From Linnemannia hyalina (taxonomy: Eukaryota; Mortierellomycota; Mortierellomycetes; Mortierellales; Mortierellaceae), in assembly GCA_019671135.1 (NCBI GenBank), contig JAHRHY010000008.1:1798001-1862000 (forward strand): a DNA stretch of 64,000 bases. The letters run 5' to 3'. A program made the translations under genes and the position numbers. A model generated the notes under the pieces. It did no database searches. It was not told the origin of the DNA and was given only the letters and a program-made list of their open reading frames with translations. This document shows positions 22,701 to 33,029 of this stretch, piece by piece. Numbering within the stretch: position 1 is the first letter of the stretch; every line of letters starts with the position of its first letter.

Positions 22701-25700
22701 CCAGCACTCCTTGAAGGACTACCCTCCCGTCCGACACGAGACGTTTGATTTTAGTCAGAACGACCCCTATACGGCCAAGACATGGCTAAAGCAGATCGAG
22801 ATGACTGCTAAGCTGTGCAAATTACCCGATACCGACTGGCCGACCGCGTCTATCCTCAAGCTCCGAGGCGTTGCCCAAGTCTGGGGACAGAGCTTGGATG
22901 AGGCCCATCCTGAACTCACTTGGACCGAGTTCAAGGCTGCCTTCAGTCGCCAGTTTGGCACTGACGAGCTGGAGTCTACACATCGCAACAACCTCGCAGC
23001 CGTCGTCTGGGACAGAAGCGATACCCCGAACTCGTATTTCCAACGTTATGAGTTCGCTGCTGCCCCCATTGCCTCTAAGTTAACCGATGGTGAGAAGATA
23101 CACCAATTCAAGACCCAAAGCCTGATTGAGTCGGAACAGGGACTCCTCAAGTTCAAGCCTCCGCTTCTACCTCTGGCCCCAGCCTCGTTGGTCCGGCTGA
23201 CTATCGAGCTCCTTTTGAGATCGACTTTGATATGCTTGTGCATAACGGCCCAACCCGTCATAACTTCCTCTTGTGTCACCATCCCTTCTTTCTTTTTTCC
23301 TCCATGCATTCAACTCACAACATTCATGCAGCACTCCTCATTGATCGGCCTCCTCATCATCCCATTACCTTTTTTCCCCTTGTCACCATCCTCATCTTTG
23401 CATTTAACACACACCATGGCCCACTTTTCCTTGCCATTCTGTTCTCCATTTCAACTTCCTCCATTCCCACTTTCACCACCAACACCTCTTCTACCAACAC
23501 CTCTTCTACCAACCGCCCCCACCCTGCTCGCCTCGCCACTCTCGCGCCAGGACTTCATCGCCCTCTCAGCACCCTGTATTATTCACCTGCATCATTCATC
23601 TGGTTACACCTTTTCTATCTAGTGTCGTGAATTGTCACCCTTTTATTCACCGCTTTCTTTTTTTTTTTTTTTGCTCTCTTTGTTTGCACTCTCCCTTCCA
23701 CCTCCAAACGCGACTTCTACCTCCTTCGTACCTCTGTCTGTCTACACTTTTTCCCCACTTTGTTGACTACAACTATCGTAGCCCCGCTTGCTCTCGACAT
23801 CCAGTAATACAAGGAGACTTTCGCCCCGAGTCACCGTTCTTTTTTTCTTTTTTTTTTTCCTCCTTTGACAAAGACTCTTCCTTTGCCGAAGGCCAGTTAA
23901 AATTATGAGGAAAACTCTTCCTTCGCAACTTACACCCTTCAATCACTCTCCACTTTCCTCATTATGAACTCCAACAGCAACAACACTTGTTCCACCCCTT
24001 CGTCTTCAAGCCCTGCATCATCTAAGCGGCCCCTCCATGCGCGAAGTGTGATGTGGCTAGTGTGGTGATGTGAACGGGAATCGTTCTCTCACTCATGATT
24101 TTGTTCAAATTGTTACAAAAAGATGTGGTGGCTAGGCAGTGGCGGCGATGCCTTAGGTTAGCAGTCATATTCTTTAGTAGACATAGTATTAGTAGTGCGC
24201 CGAGCCCTCTTGTCTGCTCTTTGTCCTTTTACACATCACTTGGACGAGAGCAGTATTGACAAGAGTTTCGCTGGCACGCTGCAGTGTATCGTTTTGTGTG
24301 ATTCTTTTAGGACGCTATTATCACTTCCCCTCCCTCCAACCTACAACCTCCTTCCCCCCTCCGTACCAATTGAGGACCTAACAGCGGTCCTACAACTCTG
24401 GCCGTCGACCCTCTCCCCTGAGTAACAAAATTAAGAGCATGCGGATTAAGGGGTACTTAGCTAGTGATAAAAACGAAGGATGGAGCAATTTGGCTCCTCC
24501 TGCTTTTTCTGATTTATTTTACCGACTTTTGACTTTTGTTCTTCATATTGAACTGGAAGTCCACGGCAATACTCAGGTATACCATTGCCTTCCAGACGTG
24601 GATGCGCCTACGCGCATCTCCGCCAACAACAAGTCAGCATTCCGTTCAGATCCTTTTCCTTTCGCCACGTTCTGCACCGCCAAGAGATGCATACCAACCA
24701 TCCGGAGCACACCCTGTCCACGAGTTCGCAAGACCTCCGCTGTTGCAGCCCAACACCCGACCACAAGCCGACAGATCGTCTAACAGTCTAATAGTTCAGA
24801 ACGGATCGATTTGCGGATCAAATTCCCATCGGTAGCAACAACATACGGGGTCTACTCCACTGTCAGCACTCCTCTTCTCGCCATCACCACGATCAGCCCT
24901 ACAATATGCGGACTCCTTGGAACTCTCCTAGTTGTTCCTCAAAGAACTCAGTCCTTTATGCTCTCGGTGCCATTTGGCTAATATAGATCCCCACTTTCAT
25001 TACCCTTTGGTCCCCTTTTTGTATCACTATCTGTAGAATTCAGAACATCCGCTTCTCCCTCGCTCTATTTGGAACCACGAGATCTTTCTGGTTCTATTTT
25101 GGTAAGCGCCCTGAATCCTTATTTCAGTGCGCAAGTGCCTTGTTTCATTGTTAATAGTAATAGTTCCTCTTATTCATTAATGGATCTTCCACCTTTTGTT
25201 CTGTAGACTTATTCGTTCACCCGTCGTTTCTTTACCTTACATCTCGGGCCTTTTTCTTGCGTACCTTTCTGGGTCCCAAGTCCACCTGATCCTCACCAGG
25301 TACGGACTTAGATCCATCTTTTCAATAGTTATGCGCTTGTAGTTTGCAGTATCATAGTGGTTAGTTCTTGTTAGTTAACAGATAGTATTCATCGTTATAG
25401 ACCACATCACGACACCGAATTCTGGTGGAGAACCTGGGCATGCGTCATCACGAGTTGTTGGGCGTACACTCTGACGATCCCCTACCACGAACCTTCAAAG
25501 TGGGGCAAGCAGTGCTGCTTTATGACTCTGGGAGGAGCGAAAGCAAGTCCAGGAAATTGGAGGCGAGATGGAAAGGACCCTACTGGATACGAGCATGCTT
25601 GGCTGGAGGGGCATATCGACTGAATGAGCTGAGGGACGGGAGATTGCAGGTGTACAGGAACGGGCGGTCGGTCAGCCACCTTCGCTTGACGGGATATCGG

Positions 25701-25706
25701 GAGTAG
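22700..25706 (+). mobile_element. Gutted Ty3/gypsy LTR retrotransposon (Gag fragment and integrase C-terminus only)
   Basis: At 22714-23170 the plus strand encodes a Gag-type domain: WLKQIEMTAKLCKL, LKLRGVAQVWGQSL and then WTEFKAAFSRQFGTDE follow the pattern of the retrotransposon Gag family (Trp-rich, AxxW, F...F). It opens without an ATG and drifts into low complexity after about codon 150. At 25423-25706 a second frame gives RTFKVGQAVLLYD and ARWKGPYWI, the SH3-like C-terminal tail of a gypsy integrase, ending in a stop. Protease, reverse transcriptase, RNase H and integrase core are missing between them; 23.2-25.4 kb is T/C-rich non-coding sequence with many stops. I could not identify LTRs. 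The two pieces could be one internally deleted element or two separate remnants. Confidence 0.6.
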
Positions 25707-26295
25707 GATGTTTGGGGGAGGAGCAAAGAGAAGAAAGAAGAGTGCATTATTGTTTTTCATCTTCCTTTCCTTTATTTTCTTGGGACTTATGATTCCACGT
25801 TATTTCTATTTATTTCTTTTATCTTGCCCCCTTGTTTTTCTCATCCGTTCGTGTTACACAACCTTACTTGCCCTCCCTCGTTTTAGTTTATTTTTCTTTT
25901 GGTTATACTCCGATGGGTGCACCCTCTCCATCCATCCATCCATCCATCCACCCATCCCTCCCTCCATCTCATCTCCTTTTCTTCTCTTCCTTTCCTATTT
26001 TCCGACCAATCCGATCCGACCATCCATCCACCCTCGTAATGGATTGCCCACATCCCTGTCTTGGCAAACGGGACCCCTCCGATTGGTTCGCGATGGCGAC
26101 ATCTTCAAGTTGCCATTCGAATCCATCACCGACTTGCACATTTAAAAGAGGATGGTCCCTTCATCCTCTTTTTTATGTTCATTCCAAAACAAAGGAAAGA
26201 AAACCATCCCTCACTTCTCCCACTCGACTTCCTTCCTCCGACGCCCTCTCTCCCCTCGACCTCCCTGAACACTCAAATCCTCAGCACGACCAACC
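25707..26295. other. Pyrimidine-rich region with CATC repeat
   Basis: T/C-rich sequence following the integrase tail. It includes a CATC/CCATC microsatellite at about 25928-25964 and a TATA-like ATTTAAAAG at about 26140, some 150 bp before the ATG at 26296. Confidence 0.5.
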
Positions 26296-26700
26296 ATGAA
26301 GAAGTCTTTCGGTTCCCCCCCTCCAGCTGCCCGTCGTCGCACAACCAGCCCTGGGACCATCGCCGGCCGCAACATTCCGGACCTGGGGTCTCGCAAGGGC
26401 TCGTCGAACCACGCCCCTGAGGGCAGCGAGGACCGCGATTCTGACGTTCTCACCCAGAGTGTGCGATTCGACCCAAAGTCGATCCGCTCGACTTCCACGC
26501 CTGCATCTGGATCCGAGGATTCTGTCGGTTCGGCCAGTGGCCAGGAGTCCGAAGGAGAGAGCGCTGGAGAGGGCGATGATGGGGAATACGACTGCCACGT
26601 TCAACCCAAGATCTCCAACAAGTTCTCTCATAGTTCGGTGTCGTCACCCTTTTGCTACATGGGTCTAGCACACGATCTGTTACACGGGTCTAGCATGTAG
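26296..26700 (+). CDS. Unassigned Ser/Gly/Glu-rich ORF, possibly the 5' end of a retroelement gene
   Basis: 134 codons from ATG 26296 to TAG at 26698-26700. The first 100 residues have stable protein-like composition: a basic MKKSFGSPPPAARRR start, then Ser/Gly/Glu-rich sequence with EDSVGSASGQESEGES. The last 30 codons look unrelated (repeated CYMGLAHD and LLHGSSM). A TATA-like box lies about 150 bp upstream, and a TATAAG (near 26738) and an AATAAA (near 26780) follow, as in an LTR. The frame may be a truncated gag leader or a truncated host gene. No domain is recognised. Confidence 0.35.
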   Translation: MKKSFGSPPPAARRRTTSPGTIAGRNIPDLGSRKGSSNHAPEGSEDRDSDVLTQSVRFDPKSIRSTSTPASGSEDSVGSASGQESEGESAGEGDDGEYDCHVQPKISNKFSHSSVSSPFCYMGLAHDLLHGSSM

Positions 26701-27915
26701 TTCTGTTTCGCCCTAATTAATTCCCTGTATCTAGTATAAGTAGACCTTCAGTCTCCTTTCTTTATTAACCTTGTCTTGCAATAAATCTATCAGCCTAGTA
26801 AACCCTTTCTCACCCTATTCCCTTACCTCTTGCCTGTTCCTTCCGGTTTCCTGGCAGTATCTATTTATCTAAAGCTACTCTGATCGGGGGTTCAACTGTT
26901 GCACCAGGCCAAGTAAGCCCCGGGAAATACCCGTATACTCTCCTTGGTGCATATCAACACGAGCACGCCTCCATGGCCACATCCACCCCTTGATACCCAC
27001 ATACATCCCACTCCGTTCCGTCGTTGAGTGAAGAACAAGTAAAAATGCAACCGCTACTTTCCTTTTGTTGCTGTCTTTGAGCAGCAGCATCATCCCGTTC
27101 CTGACCTCGCCCAATCGGACATACAAAGCGAACTGTGATACGGGTGATCCTGGGTAAACATAGAAGAAGAAAAAGGACGTCAAGGATCATGATCGTTGGA
27201 GAGAAAAGGAGGACTGTATGTCTTCGAGCATAGTTGAAAGGACGTGGGAGTGTGAGTGTGAATGACAAACAAAAGAGTGCAACAAAGACGTGAGGGATGA
27301 TGGGGGGGGGGGGGGAGAGATGCGAAAGGGTGAGGAATAAGAAAAAGCAAAAGAAGAGAGGAAAGAAAGAAAGGAAAGGAAAGAAAGAAAGGAAAAGAAA
27401 GACATGAATAGTCATATGGCGGTAATGGAAGAGAACATGTATGCACATGAACACCCGTGCGCAGCAATGGAGGCGACAGCCTGGCATCGCAGAGACACGG
27501 TTCGAGTGTCTACAGAGAGGGCTACCTCAGGGCTGTCATTCTCCTATAAAGAGATACCAATGGAGCAAATGAAAATAAAAAAGTAGGACCTGGTAGCCGC
27601 TCTGGTGCTGTCAACAAACAATGCAGACCCTTGGTCAATTGTATGCAGCGCACAGACCACCATATTTCCAGGGGACACAAATAAAATTTAGCATACGACA
27701 AGGAACAACGATGGACGGTGGTTGAGAACAAAAGGAAAAAACCACTGAGGGAAGGGAATAGACATAATCGATGGGTAGGTGTGGGTGCTGTGCCGCAATA
27801 TGCTCCGAGTACCCTTCTTAAGTGCTGTGCCAATTGAAATCACATAAACACCATTCCGTCGTCCCTTTTTTTTTTTTGCTTTCTTTATGTTTTTCCTACA
27901 CTCCTCATTCAAACA
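26701..27915. other. Intergenic; LTR-like stretch and G run
   Basis: 26701-26880 contains TATAAGTAGA and AATAAA about 40 bp apart, compatible with an LTR but unproven. A run of 14 G lies at 27302-27315, followed by a GAAA-rich purine tract to 27400. No supported gene. Confidence 0.4.
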
Positions 27916-28500
27916 ATGTCGTCCACCATTGTACCGCATATATCGACCACATACTCAACTTCATAGCAGACGGTAGAACTACCTGAAGCATCAATAGAGC
28001 TGAGGAGAGAAGAGGTGGCGGGTGAAGTGGGAGAGCCAGCGGAGGAAATAACAGGGCCACCCTTAGCAAACTTGCCTACCATTTCGGCAGGACCGAACCT
28101 CCTTTCAACAATACCACCCTCAAGCCATAGCGAGTACTTGACCGAGGAAGACTTGGATCAAGAGCCAACAGTACCACAACCGACAGCATTACAGCTCTAC
28201 TTGTCACTGAGTCTGCCGTCACATGTGCCAGCCCCGGATATTACGCCAACAGAACGCACTCCAATTTGTGCCCAACAAAACCCACACCAGTTTACACGCC
28301 AATAGAACTCGTGGCTGCGCCATCATCATCATCGCGCCAATTCACGATACTTCCTCCTCCTTCTCCTCCTCCTCCTCACACACCCCGTCGCCCTCGCCAT
28401 CAGGAAATAGAAAAGTCATTCGTTATCACCCAACGTCAATCTACCCTAATCTCGACCTCCTTCTACTCACGCTCTTGTCTATGTCAGGGCTCCCGGGTAT
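27916..28500 (+). other. Candidate upstream coding exons of the kinase gene, disrupted or spliced
   Basis: From ATG 27916 a frame reads MSSTIVPHISTTYSTS, meets TAG, then continues as an open Glu/Pro-rich stretch (QTVELPEASIELRREEV on to about 28260). A different frame then carries on from about 28266 as a Pro/Ser-rich stretch (TPVYTPIELVAAPSSS and beyond) to about 28500. CTTCATAG at 27960-27967 could be an acceptor. The region may hold N-terminal exons of the kinase at 28579-30155, or it may be a frameshifted remnant; the sequence alone does not decide. Confidence 0.3.
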
Positions 28501-28578
28501 ATCGAGCCCTACAAGGTACTGTCTTAAGTTGTGCGATCACGTACGAACAGCTAATGTCTTTTGCCTTGACCCATTGAG

Positions 28579-30155
28579 GACGAGAGAACTGACCAAACTA
28601 TCGTTTCTCACCTGTCTCATACGGCTAGTGGTACCGCGACTGGTCGATTGGAGGTACTTTTGAATACCTTGGGACGATTGCAGCTGTAAGTTGCAAAGCA
28701 AAACAAAACAAAAGAGTGACACGACATCAACACCCTTTTGTGTGAGCAATGGACGACTGACACACATCTCGTTTCTCTTTTTGCTTCGTCTGAACAGGGG
28801 GGGTTTGGTTGTGCATTGAGAGTCATGGCGAGAAACCTTTTCCTTGCCTTGAAGGTGTGTGCCGACACCGAGGAAAAGAAGCGGAGCGCAAGCTGGCCAA
28901 GTGTTGATTACGTTTTATTTTTCTATTTTCTGGAATTGAAAAGAGGGATGAGACGAGAAAATTAATTGCTCTACTTTTCGTTGTTTGCATAGTACGACCG
29001 CGAGGTCGCGATGCTGTCGATGTTGGAAAAGAACTGGCACCCCAACATCATCGCATTTGGGTCCGCTTTCAAGGACAGGGACCAGCTATGTGTATCACTG
29101 GAGCTAGCCAACATGGTGCTGAATGTGAGAGTCCACCATGTCGTACATTCATGCACGCCCAATGCACGAACCATTCCCAATGCTGACATCCCTGTTTATT
29201 CTCACATCCATTGCAAACGATAGAGCCTAGAAGATGCGTTGAGAGCAACAAATGAGCTGGACGTGGAATCAGCAAAGCACATCGCAACTGGAATTGCGCG
29301 AGGAATTAGCCATCTCCATGGACACCAAATCCAGCACAGAGACATCAAGCCTGAGAATGTTTTGCTGACAGGAGCGTTTTCGAACCACGCCGTCATCTCA
29401 GACTTTGGACTCTCGATTTCTCTCAAAAACAAACCCATGGGTGTAAGGTATGCGCGAAACAAGTCGAGTGTAAGTGGATATATAAATATATAAATTTTTC
29501 TCAAGCTCACACTTTTGCACAACTATTGTTGATCATACTTTAGAGGAGAATGTGGGACGACGCGGTATCGTGCGCCTGAGATGAGGGGCATGAACCATTA
29601 CAGTGACCTCTTCAACGTCTATGCCTATGGGGTCACAGTATATCGTATCGCCGGGGGACAATTTCCGGTGCAAGGAGGTCTCGGTCAGTTGTAAGTGCCA
29701 CCCTCTTGTTTTCTTTGTCGGTCATACATACCCTTTTCTTTTTTTTGAGTGCCCATCTGACTGGTCAGCTTTTATTTACTTTTGTTTTGAATTGTAGAAC
29801 AAATATGGAGGCAAAGGGGTTAGTCGACCAGCTGATGCATAGGGTTGTCGGGTCGCGTTTGGAGATCGACAAGGTGCTGGAACACTCTTTCTTCCAAGTG
29901 CTGGAACTGGATCAAAAGAGTAATTCCAGCAGCGGCGGCAGTAGCAAACGACCTCTTGACGGCGTAACAGATCATGGTCATGACACCAAGCGAACCCGCC
30001 ACGACAATGACAACGATAATGCTGATGTCCTCGAGGGTATGTACAACTCTGTACATAATTCTTTCTCTGCGCGACCAATCGGTCAGGTCCATTCCCTGGA
30101 AGTTGTCAAACATACCCTCGCCGTGGATGATGATCACGCCTGTTCGAGTATCTAG
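28579..30155 (+). CDS. Serine/threonine protein kinase (5' end uncertain)
   Basis: Exons readable in phase: about 28579-28653, 28798-28854, 28993-29124, 29224-29447, 29544-29690 and 29798-30155. They encode a near-complete kinase fold: a glycine-loop remnant (GRLE joined to GGFGCALRV), ALK as the likely beta-3 lysine, REVAML (alpha-C Glu), HPNIIAFGSAF, the catalytic loop HRDIKPENVLL, DFG (ISDFGLSIS), RAPEM at the end of the activation segment, then a short C-lobe ending VLEHSFFQVL. The C-terminal tail (KRPLDG, Asp/Asn/His-rich) looks nuclear or disordered. Catalytic Asp, Asn and DFG are intact. Only about 5 residues separate ALK from REVAML and the C-lobe is compact, so the enzyme is divergent. 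The substrate and the true start codon are unknown. Confidence 0.65.
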
Positions 30156-31621
30156 CCAGCTCCTAAGTCTTGCATACTTTTTGCATCATAAACCTCTCAC
30201 TTTTTTGCATCATAAACCTCTTACTTTTTTTTTGTTTCTTGTGAACGACTGCTGTTGCCCTGACGCTTGATCTTGACTCATTTGGACCACCGCAAAGCGC
30301 GTTTTTCTTTCCTACTCCCTGCCAGAACTCTCGCTATTTGCCTCGCCCATTGCTCTTGCTTCTTTTTTTCCTGTCCCTCCACCCTCCCCTCCTACTCGTC
30401 GAGTTTGGATTTTTTTTTGTATTGGGCAGATCCAACTGACGCCACCAATTCTCAAAGGACGTGACAAATCAGGAGCTCATGCCTAGCGGGTGCGCTCCTT
30501 CATGTACAAAAGTCACTCAGAACCATGATTCTCTCTAGAAAACGACAGCCCGACTAGCGGTGGACCTGCTACGTGGGACCGCCGGCGACCTTGACAATAG
30601 GATGCGTGAATTTTCTGGCGCGCGGTGACTTGTAGTGGTAATAACGAGTAGTTTCTGGTTTCTGGTTTCTGGGAATCAACGTATCTAGCGGCTACAGTAA
30701 GTGTGTTGGAAAGCAAAAGGAAGATGATATTCCAACCTGGCCACCTGCAGGTCTTTAAATACTATCTGAAAGCGAAAAAGACGTAATAATAAAAAAGAGG
30801 GCCAGGCCACGGCTCCATAGGAAAGGAAGACAAGGGAGGTAATAGCAAGAAGAAACGAATTAAAATGAACTAATACTAATGGGACACCAGGTCACGACCC
30901 TGAAGAAGTAACTAGACGAGGCGCTTCTGGTACTTGCTACTAAACTACTAAAGATGACCATCTTTCGAATGGGCGATACGGCATTAGTAGTAAGACGGTG
31001 GTAGGTAATATTGTTTAAGGAACGTGGAATGGAGTGTGAAGAGAAATTGTGGGCGAAATGGATGTGACTTAATGTTGCTCGATCAAAGTAGGGTCCAAAC
31101 AAAAGCAGCAAACCTTTTGAGCACTCAACCATGTCTCCTCCCTCCTTGTTACTTATACTCACGTAAAAGTCGTAGAGGAGCTAAGAAATCAATCGTCAGA
31201 TATTATCTCTTCGCCAGCATTCATCGGGGTCGATCGAGTCGGGCCTGAAGCCAAAAAAAAAAGAATGATACAAGGGACGTCCCTCGTCATCGGTGTGTAC
31301 TCAAAGAAAAATAATAATCTGAACTCGATATGAGAATTACGAGCTAAACAATGGTAAAGGAATCGTTCACTGTCACCTCATCCGGCGGTGGCCTTCCTTA
31401 CGTTTTCAGGTAGTGTGGGTCGACCTCTAACGCTTTCAAGCACAAAAGAGATGCGATTGAGTTCCTTTTTGACTACTGTAAAAACTAGAAAAGAGGATTC
31501 AAAGCAAAAAAAGGCATTGATGAGTGCGACAGGGTGTGAAGATGAAAAAACAAAATGAACCTGAAAGAACATGTTTTCATTTTTTTGAGAACAAAACGCC
31601 ACGAGAAAAAAATCAGCGGAA
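30156..31621. other. Intergenic, no supported gene
   Basis: A 24-bp tandem duplication (core TTTTTGCATCATAAACCTCT) lies at 30177-30224 just after the kinase stop. The remaining 1.4 kb has only short frames and leads up to the left arm of the inverted repeat. Confidence 0.5.
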
Positions 31622-32130
31622 AGGAAGCTCTGAACCCAACCCCTCCTCCGCTCAATTTTTCACTACTGAGAGGCTGGGACAAAATCTTTCACATTCTTAT
31701 GGGGTCATCCATCCGCTCCCATTTTGCCCAAAAAAAAGGAAAAGGGAAGCACTCCAATGCAGTCTGGACTAGGCTCGACTCCATCCTAGGCTTGACTCCA
31801 TCCGTCGGGAAGCGCCTGCAATTCTTATTCCCAATCTTGGTCATGAGGCATTTGCATCTCTGACGGCTGGCGTCAAAGTCGGAGGCCTTTTTGTTACATG
31901 ATGTCATGGTGAGTCTCTGACGACCAAGCCACTCGTCAACTCAACTGTCCCCTATCACGCCGTTCCCTCCACCGTTCCTTCGTAAGAGTGCACCTCTCCC
32001 CTCCTGTTTTTTCTTTGTCATTCCTCCTCCCTCCTGTTTTTTCTTTTTCTTTCTCTTTTTCTTTTCTCCCCCTCCTGTTTTTTCTTTCTCTTTTTCTTCC
32101 TCTTTCCTTCACTCTCCCCTCGACCACATC

Positions 32131-32242
32131 CTCCACTCTCAACCAGCTCCACCCTCAACCAGCTCCACTCTCAACCAGCTCCACTCTCAACCAGCTCCAC
32201 TCTCAACCAGCTCCACTCTCAACCAGTTCCACTCTCATCCAG
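32131..32242. repeat. 16-bp tandem repeat, seven copies (left arm)
   Basis: Seven head-to-tail copies of CTCCACTCTCAACCAG; copy 2 has one change (ACCC) and the last copy is TTCCACTCTCATCCAG. The mirror copy is at 38473-38584 in the right arm. Confidence 0.95.
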
Positions 32243-32504
32243 TCCCCCCTCTGTCCGCATCGTCCTCGCCACCTTCACCTCTCTTTACTTTCGCCATCTT
32301 CAATCACCCTCGAATCCTTTGCTCACCTCTTTTATTGTTCGATATTGGACTCGCCCTCAGCCGCGTAATCCGCGCACATACCAACAAGGAAGCAAGGTAA
32401 AAAATGGGTCAGTCTTGAGTGGCAACAGCCATGACGTGTGTACGGGTGGAGAAGTGATGGTGAGCTGGGTCCACCTTGGGTACAGAAGGGCCAAAAACTG
32501 GGCT

Positions 32505-33029
32505 GTGCCCTGGGCTGCTCTTCATATGACCTGACTGTCAGCCTCGGCTGGCAGTGGCGCTGGATTTGAGCGGGGCTACTCGGACCACTCTGTAGGTACA
32601 GAAGAGCTATAGAACATGCCATGCGCTGGGCTGCTCTTCATATGACCTCCGCCATCGGCGGTGTTGCTGGTCCTTGTAGCTTTGCTCTCCGTCAGACTCG
32701 TGGGTACTTGAGGGTGCTTCGGCCCTCACGACGACCTCTCTCATTTCTTGGCATCCACTTCTCGCTGAGGGTACCGTGGCTTCGTGTGCATGTATGATTG
32801 TCCAACTCCGTGGGTACCGAGGGCTATAGGACATGCCACGCGCTGGACTGCCTTTCATAATGACCTCACCGTTACCTGCCTGGGGCAAGCTTTGGGTAAC
32901 GGTGGTGATGCTTGTTTCTGGATCTAGTACCGTCGTCTGCGATGTGCCTGAGGTCTTTTGAGACCTCGCTCAGCTCGGCTGCTTTCACCGCTGGGTGACT
33001 GGGGCCATCACCCCCGCTTTGTGGGGGTG
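32505..33029. other. Array of hairpin modules in left arm (candidate structured RNA or DNA)
   Basis: Three related modules share the lead GGGCTGCTCTTCATATGACC (the third has GGACTGCCTTTCATAATGACC). Each is followed by a different self-complementary element: CAGCC/GGCTG (about 32540-32553), CCGCC/GGCGG (32650-32663) and CACCGTTACC/GGTAACGGTG (about 32869-32905). Two perfect hairpins follow: GAGGTCT/AGACCTC at 32950-32967 and CACCCCC/GGGGGTG at 33009-33029. The stems differ in sequence but keep pairing, as expected for selected or duplicated secondary structure. The right arm carries the mirror image (37686-38210). Confidence 0.6.

Noticed and set aside
22711..23622. A 303-codon frame as an intact host gene.
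   Set aside because: Only the first 150 codons resemble Gag; the remainder is T/C-rich low-complexity translation, and the frame has no ATG at its start.
31988..32368. Open frames inside the arms, such as a 126-codon Pro/Leu-rich frame and the 96-codon frame at 32332-32622.
   Set aside because: They arise from the tandem repeat and T/C tracts and are identical in both arms only because the DNA is duplicated; no domain is present.
32505..32910. The spaced repeats in the arms as a CRISPR-like array.
   Set aside because: The units are irregularly spaced, imperfect and carry stems instead of unique spacers, in a eukaryotic genome.
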